This document shows positions 37,971-46,166 of a DNA stretch of 64,000 nt, one piece after another. The notes beneath the pieces are model-generated. The model did not search any database. It saw nothing but the letters and a program-made list of their open reading frames with translations, and had not been told where the DNA came from. Each line of letters begins with the position of its first letter. Positions within the stretch are counted from its first letter, which is position 1. Source of the DNA: Borborobacter arsenicus (GTDB lineage Bacteria; Pseudomonadota; Alphaproteobacteria; Rhizobiales; Rhizobiaceae); the NCBI RefSeq assembly GCF_003934165.1, contig NZ_RKST01000001.1, positions 124,001 to 188,000 of the forward strand. Reading direction: 5' to 3'. The position numbers were made by a program, and so were the translations under genes.

Positions 37971-39752
37971 TCAGCCGCGCGCTGATGTTGACGCAGGCTG
38001 ACGGGACCTGGCGATCGTCGAGGGCCGCCGGTCGCGCCACAACCCGACCGGCCATTCCAGAAGGCACACATCACCATGCCCAAGAACGAGCGCGCGCACG
38101 ATCGGCCTCCCGTCGCTGGCGCTGCCAAGCCCGAGCCCATCGGACAGGAACGCCGGCTCTACGACCGCAACCTCGTCCGTCTGGCGTTCGCTCCGGATTG
38201 CGCCACTGCCGTCACGCGCGCCCCGCTCCCAATATTCGACCGTTCGCTTGCCGGTCCAGTGCTCGGAGATCTCCGACGCCGTCTTGCCCGAAGAGGTTCT
38301 GCCGACGATCTTCGTGATCAGGTTGTCCAGGAGATGCTGGCAGCCCTCGGCTCCATAAATCTCCCGCAGTTGGGCGGGGCTCTGGACCGTAACGACGAGA
38401 CGGATGCCGGCGGAACGGCCGATCGCCGCCAGTCGCGGAACCGCCGGCGTCTTGCCGATCTGCGGCAGTTCATCGAGCATCAGCCAGACCGGCGCCGGAG
38501 CGGCTTGCGCCGTGCGATCTGCCGCTGCGTCCGCCACGAATTTGAGACCAAGTCTGGCAATGGTCGCAGAAAGTTCGGGATAACGCTGCGACTGGCGCAG
38601 GATGAGGACCTGCGGCGCGTTTCCGGCCGAGACCCATTGCCGGAACGATATCCCCGGCCCCCTCGATGAACCCATTCTCGCACAGGCTGAAACCACTGGC
38701 AGCGCGTTGGCGATCAGGACGAGATAGAACGACATCGCCTGCTTGCGGGTCTCGTCCTGGCTGGTGTCGAGGAAGATGGCGGTCGCCGGATCGCGCTCCA
38801 GAACCGCGCCATAGAGCACCTCGATCGGGCTCATGAGCAGCCGCTCCAGTTCAGCCCAGGACCAGTTCCGGGCCGAGGGGCCATATTCGTCCTGCAGATA
38901 GCCGACCAGGCAGGCAAGCACCCGCCGCGCGCCCGCGCTCCATGACGGGTCGCTGGTTTCCGGGATGAGTTCGATCGCCAGTTCCTCGGCATCTTCCCGG
39001 CTCACGACGTCGAGCCCCAGATCCCAGCGCCGGCTGCGCGCATCGTCCAGCGACAGCAGTGCCGCATTGCGGGTCGGCAGCCGGGCAGTGACATCGCCTT
39101 TCACGTCGAGCGCGAGCATGCGGTCGCCGCGCCCGATCACGCCGTGCATCATCGACTGCAGGATGGTCGTCTTGCCGGCGCCGGTGCCGCCGGCAATCAG
39201 AAAATGTTCCGTTTCCAGCTGGCGCGGCATCGGGATTCCCTTCGCTAACTCGATGCCCTGTTCGGCCACGCCATAGCGGCGATGCCAGGCTGCCAGAAGC
39301 GCCGATCTTGCCGCCCGCCCGTCGAGCAGGCGCGGTCCCTTGATATGCCGCACCGATGGTTGCGCCAGCGTCCGGTGAAGGACCAGCCTGTGCGCGGTCA
39401 TTCCGGCCACCATCGCCGCAAGGATGATTGCCGCCGTCCGGATGGCAAGTGAGACATGCAGATCAAGGAACCGCAGCGTGTCCAATACCGTCCAGGGCAG
39501 CGTCAGAACGCCGTCGATCCGCGAGTACAGGTCCGACCGGAAGACGGCTTCATCAAAGAGCGTTCTGAGCATCAGGAACAGGAAAGCAGGATCGGCAGTG
39601 CGAGCCTCATCGGCAGCCGGCAGCCATGCCACAGGCGGTATCACGACGAAGTGAATCGCGATGCCAAGCAGGAAGATGACGGCAAACGTGACAATGGACG
39701 CGAGCGCCGCAGGCAGCTGCGGTTTGCGCGGTGTGAGAGGATGGAGATTCAT
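37971..39752 (-). CDS. Type IV coupling protein (TrwB/TraD-like)
   Basis: A 593-aa membrane ATPase starting at ATG 39752 (MNLHPLTPRKPQLPAAL). Two or three N-terminal hydrophobic segments (about 20-45 and 100-125) anchor it; Walker A is GGTGAGKTT (188-196); a Walker B-like region reads VWLMLDELPQIGKTP; and VVTVQSPAQLREIYG is a helicase-like sensor. It would bring the relaxase-DNA complex to a secretion channel. Its start overlaps the stop of the upstream membrane protein (ATGA), and the relaxase lies 111 bases beyond its stop. Confidence 0.88.
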   Translation of the reverse strand: MNLHPLTPRKPQLPAALASIVTFAVIFLLGIAIHFVVIPPVAWLPAADEARTADPAFLFLMLRTLFDEAVFRSDLYSRIDGVLTLPWTVLDTLRFLDLHVSLAIRTAAIILAAMVAGMTAHRLVLHRTLAQPSVRHIKGPRLLDGRAARSALLAAWHRRYGVAEQGIELAKGIPMPRQLETEHFLIAGGTGAGKTTILQSMMHGVIGRGDRMLALDVKGDVTARLPTRNAALLSLDDARSRRWDLGLDVVSREDAEELAIELIPETSDPSWSAGARRVLACLVGYLQDEYGPSARNWSWAELERLLMSPIEVLYGAVLERDPATAIFLDTSQDETRKQAMSFYLVLIANALPVVSACARMGSSRGPGISFRQWVSAGNAPQVLILRQSQRYPELSATIARLGLKFVADAAADRTAQAAPAPVWLMLDELPQIGKTPAVPRLAAIGRSAGIRLVVTVQSPAQLREIYGAEGCQHLLDNLITKIVGRTSSGKTASEISEHWTGKRTVEYWERGARDGSGAIRSERQTDEVAVVEPAFLSDGLGLGSASDGRPIVRALVLGHGDVCLLEWPVGLWRDRRPSTIARSRQPASTSARG

Positions 39753-40393
39753 TGCGGGGCTCCCGACAGATTGAGCCGGCCGCGCCAGATGACGATCCGG
39801 CTGCTTCGCGGCAACGCGGTCTCCAGCGAGACAGAAAGATGACGATTGGCGCCGATCACCTGATCGACCGGAATCCCGGTGAGCGATGCGACCCGATGGA
39901 GCGACAGGGTTGCGCCGCCGCTGATGTAGACGCAGCCGTCGACATGGACGTCGAGACGCGGGCATTCCGGCCAGCGCGAGGTTTCGCGCGGGCGGATGCC
40001 GGGATCGAGGAAGGCGGAAACCAAAACCGGCCGCGCGAGGTCCGTCACCAGGCCGATGGCAATGATCGAAAGCACCATCACCAGCGCCGAGTGGATCGGG
40101 CGCACCTTCGCGGCGGATCCAGCTTTGCCGCTGACCTGCGCTTGCGACCTTGAGCTCGCAGCAACAGGCCGGCGCGCAACTCCGGCGAGGCCTTCGCGCA
40201 TCGCTGCCAGTCGCGCCAGCCCATGTGGTCCGAGGATGGCGAGCGAGCTGGCCGGCAGCGCAATCACCTTGTCCATCGGCATGCGGGCCAGCCGGTGAAG
40301 AAGTTCTTCCCGACCTGCCTCACCTTCCCTCCTGGCGGTCTCCAGCCTCCTCTCGAACTCTGTGGCAACCGTGTTATTCTGCATCGGAGCCAT
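39749..40393 (-). CDS. Small membrane protein in the transfer module
   Basis: A 214-aa protein with start ATG 40393 (a GTG at 40396 and ATG at 40384 are options). The N-terminal half is helical and charged (ATEFERRLETARREGEAGREE), then one transmembrane segment (ALVMVLSIIAIGLVTDLARPV), then a short exported domain rich in aromatics (CPRLDVHVDGCVYISGGAT). It overlaps both neighbours: the ParA-like gene before it and the coupling protein after it. It occupies the place of a relaxosome accessory gene, but is not TrwA-like. Function unknown. Confidence 0.72.
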   Translation of the reverse strand: MAPMQNNTVATEFERRLETARREGEAGREELLHRLARMPMDKVIALPASSLAILGPHGLARLAAMREGLAGVARRPVAASSRSQAQVSGKAGSAAKVRPIHSALVMVLSIIAIGLVTDLARPVLVSAFLDPGIRPRETSRWPECPRLDVHVDGCVYISGGATLSLHRVASLTGIPVDQVIGANRHLSVSLETALPRSSRIVIWRGRLNLSGAPQ

Positions 40394-41231
40394 CACGATC
40401 GAGACCGATCAGATCACCGAGCGCCTCCTGCGCCGCCGAGAGAAAGAAGGCGACATCGCCGCGCAGCACCTTGGCCGCAGGGCGGCTGCGCCCGGTCCAG
40501 CGCTGGATTTCGGGAATCTCGGCGGCTACCACGTCGACAAAGCGCTTTCCCGCCGCCTCGAACGGAGCCCATGAACCGGGCGCGATGGCCGGAAGCCTGG
40601 CGCTGGCGAGCGTCCCCGCCAGTGGCTGCAGCTCGGCGCTCCAGATGCGATCAGCCGGCGAGCCGGGATAAAACCGGAAACTCCCGTCGCGCTCGTTGAG
40701 AACCAGCGTACGGCGCACGGACGGCAGCACGCGTGCTATCGCAGTACTCGTGCGAACCGCGCCCCGCATCGCTTCGGGCTCGGCGGTCGCCGGCACCAGC
40801 CAGACGGCGCTCAACCCCGCTTCTGCAAGATCGGCATCGAGATCGACCAGACCACAATATTCCTCCACCGCCGTCTGCTGCGGCCCGCCGATATCGACGA
40901 TGGTCGGAACGCGATCGCCGATCGTCCGCTCGATCGCGGCATAGAGCGGATCGAAGGCGGCGACGATCGCGCCCGGATCGCGGCGCACGTCGTCCATGCT
41001 GGCGAGCGACAGCGTCGTCACGCGGTCGGGATAAAGCGCTGGCAGCCGCTCCTGCTCGTCAATCTGGACGATACGCGGGGCAGTGCCGGCGACATCCAGC
41101 AGATCGGCGGCAAGCGCGGTGACAAAACTCTTGCCGATGCCGCCCTTGTCGGAGCCGACGAAGATCAGGGATGGTGGACTTGCCGGAATGGCTGCCGTTT
41201 CCGCCAAACGGCTGGTTCTGGTTCTGGACAT
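40374..41231 (-). CDS. ParA-like deviant Walker ATPase
   Basis: A 285-aa protein starting at ATG 41231 with AGGAG 9 bases upstream. The P-loop is GSDKGGIGKSF (26-36), the KGGxGKS form of ParA/MinD/MipZ ATPases. Downstream, VPTIVDIGGPQQ is a Walker B-like stretch and VPATAEPEAM fits the family. There is no adjacent ParB. In conjugative systems such ATPases (StbB/VirC1 type) help position or stabilise the element, so a similar role is inferred from its place directly before the coupling protein and relaxase. Confidence 0.8.
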   Translation of the reverse strand: MSRTRTSRLAETAAIPASPPSLIFVGSDKGGIGKSFVTALAADLLDVAGTAPRIVQIDEQERLPALYPDRVTTLSLASMDDVRRDPGAIVAAFDPLYAAIERTIGDRVPTIVDIGGPQQTAVEEYCGLVDLDADLAEAGLSAVWLVPATAEPEAMRGAVRTSTAIARVLPSVRRTLVLNERDGSFRFYPGSPADRIWSAELQPLAGTLASARLPAIAPGSWAPFEAAGKRFVDVVAAEIPEIQRWTGRSRPAAKVLRGDVAFFLSAAQEALGDLIGLDRDGSDAE

Positions 41232-41289
41232 GGAAAAAACTCCTCGTGTTGATTGCATGCCCATTGAGCCGCAGCATTCGCCGCCGACT

Positions 41290-41303
41290 GCCGTAACGAC
41301 ATC
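41290..41303 (-). promoter_or_regulatory. Conserved upstream box, ParA-like copy
   Basis: GCCGTAACGACATC on the plus strand lies 59 bases before the ParA-like start. The dcm copy is identical over these 14 bases, and both are preceded at 17-24 bases by GAGCCGCAG on the plus strand. Confidence 0.55.
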
Positions 41304-41372
41304 GAGTTCTGGTAGATGCCGGCGCGCCTGCCGCCGGATCGGGCCGGGGAAACTCCCGCGCCCCGAACGCAG

Positions 41373-41399
41373 AAGGCCGGCGCTGCTCGCGCCGGCCTT
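41373..41399 (-). terminator. Hairpin after dcm
   Basis: AAGGCCGGCGC and GCGCCGGCCTT-like arms form a strong 10-11 bp stem around a 5-7 base loop, about 27 bases downstream of the dcm stop (41426, minus strand). The tail is not T-rich, but the position fits a terminator between dcm and the ParA-like unit. Confidence 0.65.
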
Positions 41400-41425
41400 G
41401 TGATTGCGGACAGGACGGTTTGCCG

Positions 41426-42421
41426 TCAGGCGGCTGCCGCCACCTCTCCGGTCCTCGCCTTCTGGATTGCCGTCAGGATTGCGGCTGCAACCGGAACCGG
41501 CCAGGCGTTGCCGACGAGCTGGCAGATGCGCGGATAGCTCAGCGCCTTGCCCTTGAACGTGATCCCGTCGAGCCAGTCGTCCGGAAACCCCTGCGCCCTC
41601 AGCGCCTCCAGCGGCGTCGGGCGGCGTACGATGAGGCCGGATTCAGGATCGACCTGCACCACGAGGAAGTGAAGATCGGCGCCCGTCATGCCCGGTTTGC
41701 AAAGCCCGGAGCCGCTCGCAACCAGCGTGCCTAGCCGCGGCGGATAGAGGACAGAAGACCTTCCAGCAGGATCGGCGACAGCTTCTTGCCGTTCCGGCTC
41801 GCCGACTCCAGAACCCGCAGCGCCTGCTGCGGCTTGAGCCAGTACCGCTTCAGGTGAGATGCCGGCGCTTCCGCGATGCGCGAGAATCCACAACCGCTTT
41901 CGCCGCTGCGGGACGAAGTCGGCGGCGTCGATAACCCGGTCTGCAACGACATAGCCTCCGGCCCGCAGACGGCGATGGAGAGTACGCCAGGCCTTGCCGT
42001 CTTCCGAACTTCTGTAGCCTTCGACGTTCTCGACGAGGACCCATTCCGGATGGACTTGCTCGACGATGTCGCAGAACGGGCGCGTGAGGTCCCGGACGTC
42101 GTCCGTCCCCTTGCGCTTGCCGGCGATGGAGTGAGGCTGGCACGGAAGGCCTGCGGTGAGGATGTCGATCTTGCCATGGAAGGCGCTCCAGTTGATGTCG
42201 GGGTTGGTGATGTCGCCGAGATTCGGCACCATCGGAAACTTCTGTGCGAGAAGCGCCGAGGCGAGCGGATTGATCTCGGCCACCGCGACCATCTCGCAAG
42301 GGATGCCGGCTAGCTGAAACGCCGCCTTGTCGCCCGCCATTCCCGTGCAGAAACTCAATCCCCGAAGCGGCGGCGGACCGCCGGCCATCGCTGCCGGTGT
42401 TGTGTTGCCTGTAAACGTCAC
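41426..42421 (-). CDS. Orphan DNA cytosine-5 methyltransferase
   Basis: A 331-aa enzyme starting at GTG 42421 with AGGAG 7 bases upstream; the frame extends 24 bases further, but that part contains the ribosome site. Motif I region GLSFCTGMAGDK, motif IV GLPCQPHSIAGKRKG with nucleophile Cys94, ENVEG, QRRKRLW and a C-terminal QLVGNAWPVP follow the usual C5-methylase order. No endonuclease gene is adjacent. On the mobile element it likely modifies transferred DNA to evade host restriction. Target sequence unknown. Confidence 0.93.
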   Translation of the reverse strand: MTFTGNTTPAAMAGGPPPLRGLSFCTGMAGDKAAFQLAGIPCEMVAVAEINPLASALLAQKFPMVPNLGDITNPDINWSAFHGKIDILTAGLPCQPHSIAGKRKGTDDVRDLTRPFCDIVEQVHPEWVLVENVEGYRSSEDGKAWRTLHRRLRAGGYVVADRVIDAADFVPQRRKRLWILAHRGSAGISPEAVLAQAAAGAAGSGVGEPERQEAVADPAGRSSVLYPPRLGTLVASGSGLCKPGMTGADLHFLVVQVDPESGLIVRRPTPLEALRAQGFPDDWLDGITFKGKALSYPRICQLVGNAWPVPVAAAILTAIQKARTGEVAAAA

Positions 42422-42478
42422 TGCCGAACTCCTGTGGTTGAACACAGGATCAGCGTGACCGGAGCCGCAGCCGAAACC

Positions 42479-42492
42479 GCCGTAACGACATC
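42479..42492 (-). promoter_or_regulatory. Conserved upstream box, dcm copy
   Basis: GCCGTAACGACATC on the plus strand lies 58 bases before the dcm GTG start, matching the ParA-like copy exactly. The relaxase copy shares the first 11 bases. Confidence 0.55.
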
Positions 42493-42541
42493 AGAATGTA
42501 AGAATGGGGGATCGACGAGGTCGTCGTTCCGCTCAGGAATT

Positions 42542-44104
42542 CTAGGGAATCAGCACCTGGGCTGCGGCCACGATCTTCCGGATCGCCGGCTCGTTGTCGG
42601 CAAGCCCTTCGGCCTTCACCTGCGGCATGCGCGGCAAGGCGATCCGGGCACCGGTCGCACGCGACTCCGATAGAGCGTCTCTTTCATACTCACCCCGCTG
42701 CCGCTTGTGTGTGAGCTCGCGCCGCCAGAGCTGGACAGCGCCGATCGTGCGCCGCAGCTCGTCCAGTTCCTGTCGGGCTTCGGGGTCGGTACGAGAATTC
42801 GGCTCGAGTTCGAACAGTGCCCTGCGGTCAAGAATACCGAGCACGATGTCGAGCTTGTGGATTGCCGAACGCAGCGAGGCCAGCACTGCGACGTGCTCAC
42901 CGTTGACAGAGATGTTCGCAACGTTTGCGACGTCGACGCTTTCCAGGCCTTCGTCGGTCACTTGACTGCGCGTCCGGGAACCGCGCTTCGCTGCATTCTT
43001 TCCGGCCGGCCCCGATTGATCACCACCATTGAAGAACGCGATGATCGCCCGGCCGATTTCAACGACGGCATCACGCTGCCGGGGACCCATCTCCTTGCCT
43101 GCATCTGGCCAGACGACCTCAAGAACGCCGTCGATCAGTTTCCATCCGGCATGCGCCTCGTGCCAGCGTCTGGCATCGCGCCGAGCCGAACGCGCATCGT
43201 TCTTCAGCCGATATTGGCAGTCGATCTGCTCCGCCAGAACCCTCGCAAACCCTGCAAACGCGTCCGGAAAGCAGCGGGCGAACAGCCTCAGAACCGGACG
43301 TCGTTCGCTCGGAGGGAGGGAACCCAGGAACTCCACGAAGATAAGACGCACAAGGGCGTGTGACAGGCCTCCGGCTACACCTGCGTCCTCGAAGCATGGA
43401 CGAGCGATCTCCTCGATGAAACTGGCCTGCCCATGGAGATCAAGCCCGGCAAAGTGCGTGTCGAGCGCCGAGGACACGGATGTATCCCCGAGGCTGCCCA
43501 CTGCTACGAGGCGGCCGGCGATCAATCCGATCCGCCGTCTTTTGCGCGCCTGCGTGCCGAAGCCTTCCAGAACGATGGTCGCAAGACCTGTAACGAAACC
43601 GGCCAGTTCCCCGATCGACGCATCAGGCGGAATCTGGTCGGCGATCGTTTCGGCACGACGCCGGTAAACCAGGCCGGTCGACGCCACCTCATCGTCGCCC
43701 AGCCGGGAAAGAGTCTTGAACGCGGCCCCAAGGAGAGCGTCGTCATCCGGCAGAACGCGCCGATGTTGCTCGCCACCGCCAATCGACAGTTCCACGCCCG
43801 CGCCGGGCATCTTGCCGAAGAATACACCGAGCACGAACTCGTCCATAATCGTCAACTTGCCGTCGATTCTGGAGCCGGACGCCAACTCCAGCAGTTCTCG
43901 CTTGAGAGAGCCGGCCGTGCGGGACTGTTCGTCGAGCTTCCGGTCGTGCAGGAAGTCAACCATGGCCACAGCCAGTTCATCGACGACGTCTCCGGGGAAC
44001 AACTCGAGAATGTTGAGCCACGGCGCGATCTGGTCACGAAGCTCTGGCAGATAGTCCACCCGAAGCGGCTCAGATCCAGCCGCCTTCATGCCGCGACCTG
44101 ACAT
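42542..44104 (-). CDS. Large hypothetical protein of the element
   Basis: A 520-aa protein from ATG 44104 (MSGRGMKAAGSEPLRVDYL). It is mainly alpha-helical, with a helix-rich middle (DKLTI region to AHAGWKLIDGVLEVVW), an acidic stretch near 370-420, and a C-terminal helical segment (RSAIHKLDIVLGIL, then DPEARQELDELRRTI). No transmembrane helix, P-loop or zinc motif is seen, and I do not recognise a family. Its ATG overlaps the TGA of the 146-aa gene (ATGA), so the pair is translationally coupled. Its length and coupling support it as real. Confidence 0.72.
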   Translation of the reverse strand: MSGRGMKAAGSEPLRVDYLPELRDQIAPWLNILELFPGDVVDELAVAMVDFLHDRKLDEQSRTAGSLKRELLELASGSRIDGKLTIMDEFVLGVFFGKMPGAGVELSIGGGEQHRRVLPDDDALLGAAFKTLSRLGDDEVASTGLVYRRRAETIADQIPPDASIGELAGFVTGLATIVLEGFGTQARKRRRIGLIAGRLVAVGSLGDTSVSSALDTHFAGLDLHGQASFIEEIARPCFEDAGVAGGLSHALVRLIFVEFLGSLPPSERRPVLRLFARCFPDAFAGFARVLAEQIDCQYRLKNDARSARRDARRWHEAHAGWKLIDGVLEVVWPDAGKEMGPRQRDAVVEIGRAIIAFFNGGDQSGPAGKNAAKRGSRTRSQVTDEGLESVDVANVANISVNGEHVAVLASLRSAIHKLDIVLGILDRRALFELEPNSRTDPEARQELDELRRTIGAVQLWRRELTHKRQRGEYERDALSESRATGARIALPRMPQVKAEGLADNEPAIRKIVAAAQVLIP

Positions 44105-44544
44105 CAGGATTGACTACGCAGCGCAGATGCCCGCCGAATCCGCTCGGCGACATCCGTCAAAGCAGCATGATCGGCGCTGCTTGACTGCCGTGCTGCGGGG
44201 CGCGGCGAAGGGGTTTCCGGTGCCCCTGCATGACGTACCGGACGATGTCCTTCCATCGCAGGCATCTTCCCTTCGCCGGCAGATGCTGGTGACGATGCGC
44301 GTTCCGCGCGCGACACCATGGCGCGCAGGACACCGTCGGTGAGAGGCTGCCCCGAGCCGGAGCGTACGCCGGCGGCCGCGAACAAGGCAGCGATCTGGCT
44401 CCAGTTCGCGCCCGAGGAGCGCAAATCCCGGAACAACGGAAGGAACTCGCGGATGACAGGCTGCAACGGACGCCGCCCGAGCGGCCCTTCCAGTGCAACC
44501 GCGAACTTGCCAGCTTCCTTCAGCGCTGTCTTTTTCGTGATCAT
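44104..44544 (-). CDS. Small hypothetical protein coupled to the 520-aa gene
   Basis: A 146-aa protein from ATG 44544 (MITKKTALKEAGKFAVAL). The middle has an HTH-like helix pair (SGANWSQIAALFAAAGVRSG, then GQPLTDGVLRAMVSRA), a pattern seen in several plasmid accessory proteins that pair a helix with a predicted recognition helix. The C-terminus is Pro/Ala/Ser-rich. It precedes and overlaps the 520-aa gene. A DNA-binding role is possible but unproved; no strong ribosome site is seen. Confidence 0.6.
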   Translation of the reverse strand: MITKKTALKEAGKFAVALEGPLGRRPLQPVIREFLPLFRDLRSSGANWSQIAALFAAAGVRSGSGQPLTDGVLRAMVSRAERASSPASAGEGKMPAMEGHRPVRHAGAPETPSPRPAARQSSSADHAALTDVAERIRRASALRSQS

Positions 44545-44965
44545 GCAATGAGGCTGTCACGTCGGCCAGACGACCGCAACAGCCCGAAACACTCCGCAAC
44601 GAATCCTAGCTTACCGAAGCGTTACGCTTCGTCGCAATCCGTCGCTTTTTGTTTCATTCACACCTGTGCATCTCACTGATGCCTACCAGACAGAGTTTTT
44701 TTCTTCGTTTGACTGGACGGTCGGTTGCGGTCATCCCTCCGACCTCTTCACGTGGCTCGATACCAGCCGGGCTTAGTGGCAAGTCCGCTGGCCCGGCTCC
44801 AATAACAGCGTCACACGAAAGGTGCCCGCACAGGTTTGGGTTCTCCGCATCGTTGGACAAAAGCGCTTGACTTGAACACGCCGAATAGAAGTTGTGTTCT
44901 ACACGAAATGCCGGGTCCCGATTCCCCTGTCATTGTCACCCCGATCGCTATCGTGCCGATACACT
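44545..44965. other. Boundary gap between transfer module and catabolic operon
   Basis: About 420 bases with no convincing gene. It holds a palindrome at 44615-44631, an inverted repeat AGCCGGGC/GCCCGGCT (44765-44772 and 44791-44798), a T-run near 44695, a CGGTCGGT motif at 44718-44725, and a 10-base match (44919-44928) to the tRNA-Glu region. It may contain the 3' end signals of the catabolic operon and a regulatory or recombination site. The small open frame at 44654-44860 was not accepted. Confidence 0.5.
44615..44631. repeat. Palindrome upstream of the 146-aa gene
   Basis: CGAAGCG-TTA-CGCTTCG is a perfect 7-bp palindrome with a 3-base centre, 71-87 bases upstream of ATG 44544. It could be an operator for this unit. 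No matching copy was seen elsewhere in the window. Confidence 0.4.
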
Positions 44966-46141
44966 TCAGCAACGTTCCAGACAAATCGCGACGCCCTGAC
45001 CGCCACCGATGCATAAGGTCGCCAGTCCGCGCTTAGCTGTTCGGCGCATCATTTCATGGATCAACGTCACGACGATACGGCAACCCGATCCGGCCAACGG
45101 ATGTCCGAGCGCAATTGCACCGCCGCTGGGGTTGACTTTGTGCGGATCGACACCGAGGGCTCTAATGACCGCAATGGATTGCGCGGCGAACGCTTCATTG
45201 ATCTCGAACAGATCGACGTCGCCAACGCTCCAGCCTGCGTTTTTCAGAGCCAACTCCGAGGCGTGAATCGGTCCAAGTCCCATATCTATCGGGTCGAGCG
45301 CAACGGAAGCGTAGGAGGCAACCCGTGCAGCAGGCTCAAGCTTGAGTTCTTTAAGTTTCGCCTCGTTCGCGACCAAAACAGCGGCTGCGCCGTCGTTCAG
45401 CCCGGATGAGTTTCCGGCGGTGATCGTGCCGGTTTTCGAAAAAACGGGCTTCATCCCGGCGAGCTTCTCAACCGTCACGCCGGGGCGAGGATGCTCATCC
45501 TCAGAGACAATTCTTTCGCCCTTGCGGTCGCTGATGATAATCGGGACGATCTCGTCCTTGAAGCGACCGGCCGCCAGGGCCTTGGCGGTCTTGGCCTGTG
45601 ACTGTGCGGCGAACTCGTCCTGTTCTTGACGGGTGATCTGGAACCGTTGGGCGATTTGCTCGACAGTTTCCCCCATATGGATATCGTTGAAAACGTCCCA
45701 CAGGCCGTCAACGATCATCGTGTCCGCCATGCGGGGCGCATCAGTTTGGCCATTGCGGGTGTTGTAGATGACTTGTGGCGCTTCAGTCATGGAATCCTGC
45801 CCGCCAGCAACGATCAGACCGGCATCCCCGCATTTGATGGCCTGCGCCGCAAGGTGGATCGATCGCTGCCCCGCCCCGCAGACTTGGTTGAGCGTGATGG
45901 CGGGAATTGTCGTCGGCAACCCCGCATAGATTGCGGACTGACGCGCCGGATTTTGCCCAGCCCCTCCCGTCAGAACCTGTCCCATCATCACGTCATCAAT
46001 GGAGCCGGGATCAATGTTGAGTTCCCTGACAATCGCTTCGATGACGGCTGCGCCTAGACGGGTCGCGGACACACCGGTTAGAGCGCCGCTCAGTTTCCCG
46101 ATGGGCGTGCGTTTCGCGGCGGCAATGAAGACTTCAGTCAT
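44966..46141 (-). CDS. Acetyl-CoA acetyltransferase (thiolase)
   Basis: A 391-aa thiolase. The nucleophile Cys88 is in NQVCGAGQRS, the GHP motif with catalytic His is IALGHPLAGSG near 346-356, and the second cysteine is in CIGGGQGVAICL near 377. NEAFAAQ precedes the GHP motif. It should cleave acetoacetyl-CoA or a 3-ketoacyl-CoA to acetyl-CoA. It is the last gene of the leftward operon, 25 bases after the aldehyde dehydrogenase. It is the canonical thiolase here, in contrast to the Cys-less relative at 49696. Confidence 0.95.
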   Translation of the reverse strand: MTEVFIAAAKRTPIGKLSGALTGVSATRLGAAVIEAIVRELNIDPGSIDDVMMGQVLTGGAGQNPARQSAIYAGLPTTIPAITLNQVCGAGQRSIHLAAQAIKCGDAGLIVAGGQDSMTEAPQVIYNTRNGQTDAPRMADTMIVDGLWDVFNDIHMGETVEQIAQRFQITRQEQDEFAAQSQAKTAKALAAGRFKDEIVPIIISDRKGERIVSEDEHPRPGVTVEKLAGMKPVFSKTGTITAGNSSGLNDGAAAVLVANEAKLKELKLEPAARVASYASVALDPIDMGLGPIHASELALKNAGWSVGDVDLFEINEAFAAQSIAVIRALGVDPHKVNPSGGAIALGHPLAGSGCRIVVTLIHEMMRRTAKRGLATLCIGGGQGVAICLERC

Positions 46142-46166
46142 GACCTGATCATACCCTTCTGCATTC

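Larger units (their letters stand above)
27468..44544. mobile_element. Integrated mobilisable element at tRNA-Glu (right end unresolved)
   Basis: The span holds a large serine recombinase abutting tRNA-Glu, two DNA methyltransferases, a block of unknown small genes, an XRE regulator, a MobF relaxase, a coupling protein and a ParA-like ATPase. No VirB/Trb mating-pair genes are seen, so it looks like an integrative mobilisable element or part of a larger ICE. The left edge is in the tRNA. A right att copy was not found; 44544 is simply the end of the last gene with element character. The catabolic operon from 44966 may be cargo. Confidence 0.75.

Noticed and set aside
44654-44860. A 68-aa open frame on the minus strand in the boundary gap
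   Set aside because: The translation has no domain, no ribosome site and no conserved start context; it may be chance.
44919-44928. CGATTCCCCT, a 10-base match to tRNA-Glu, in the gap between the transfer module and the catabolic operon; considered as the right att copy
   Set aside because: A right copy should continue into the tRNA 3' tail (TGGGCGTACCA), but it reads GTCATTG. A 10-base match alone is weak, so the right end remains unknown.
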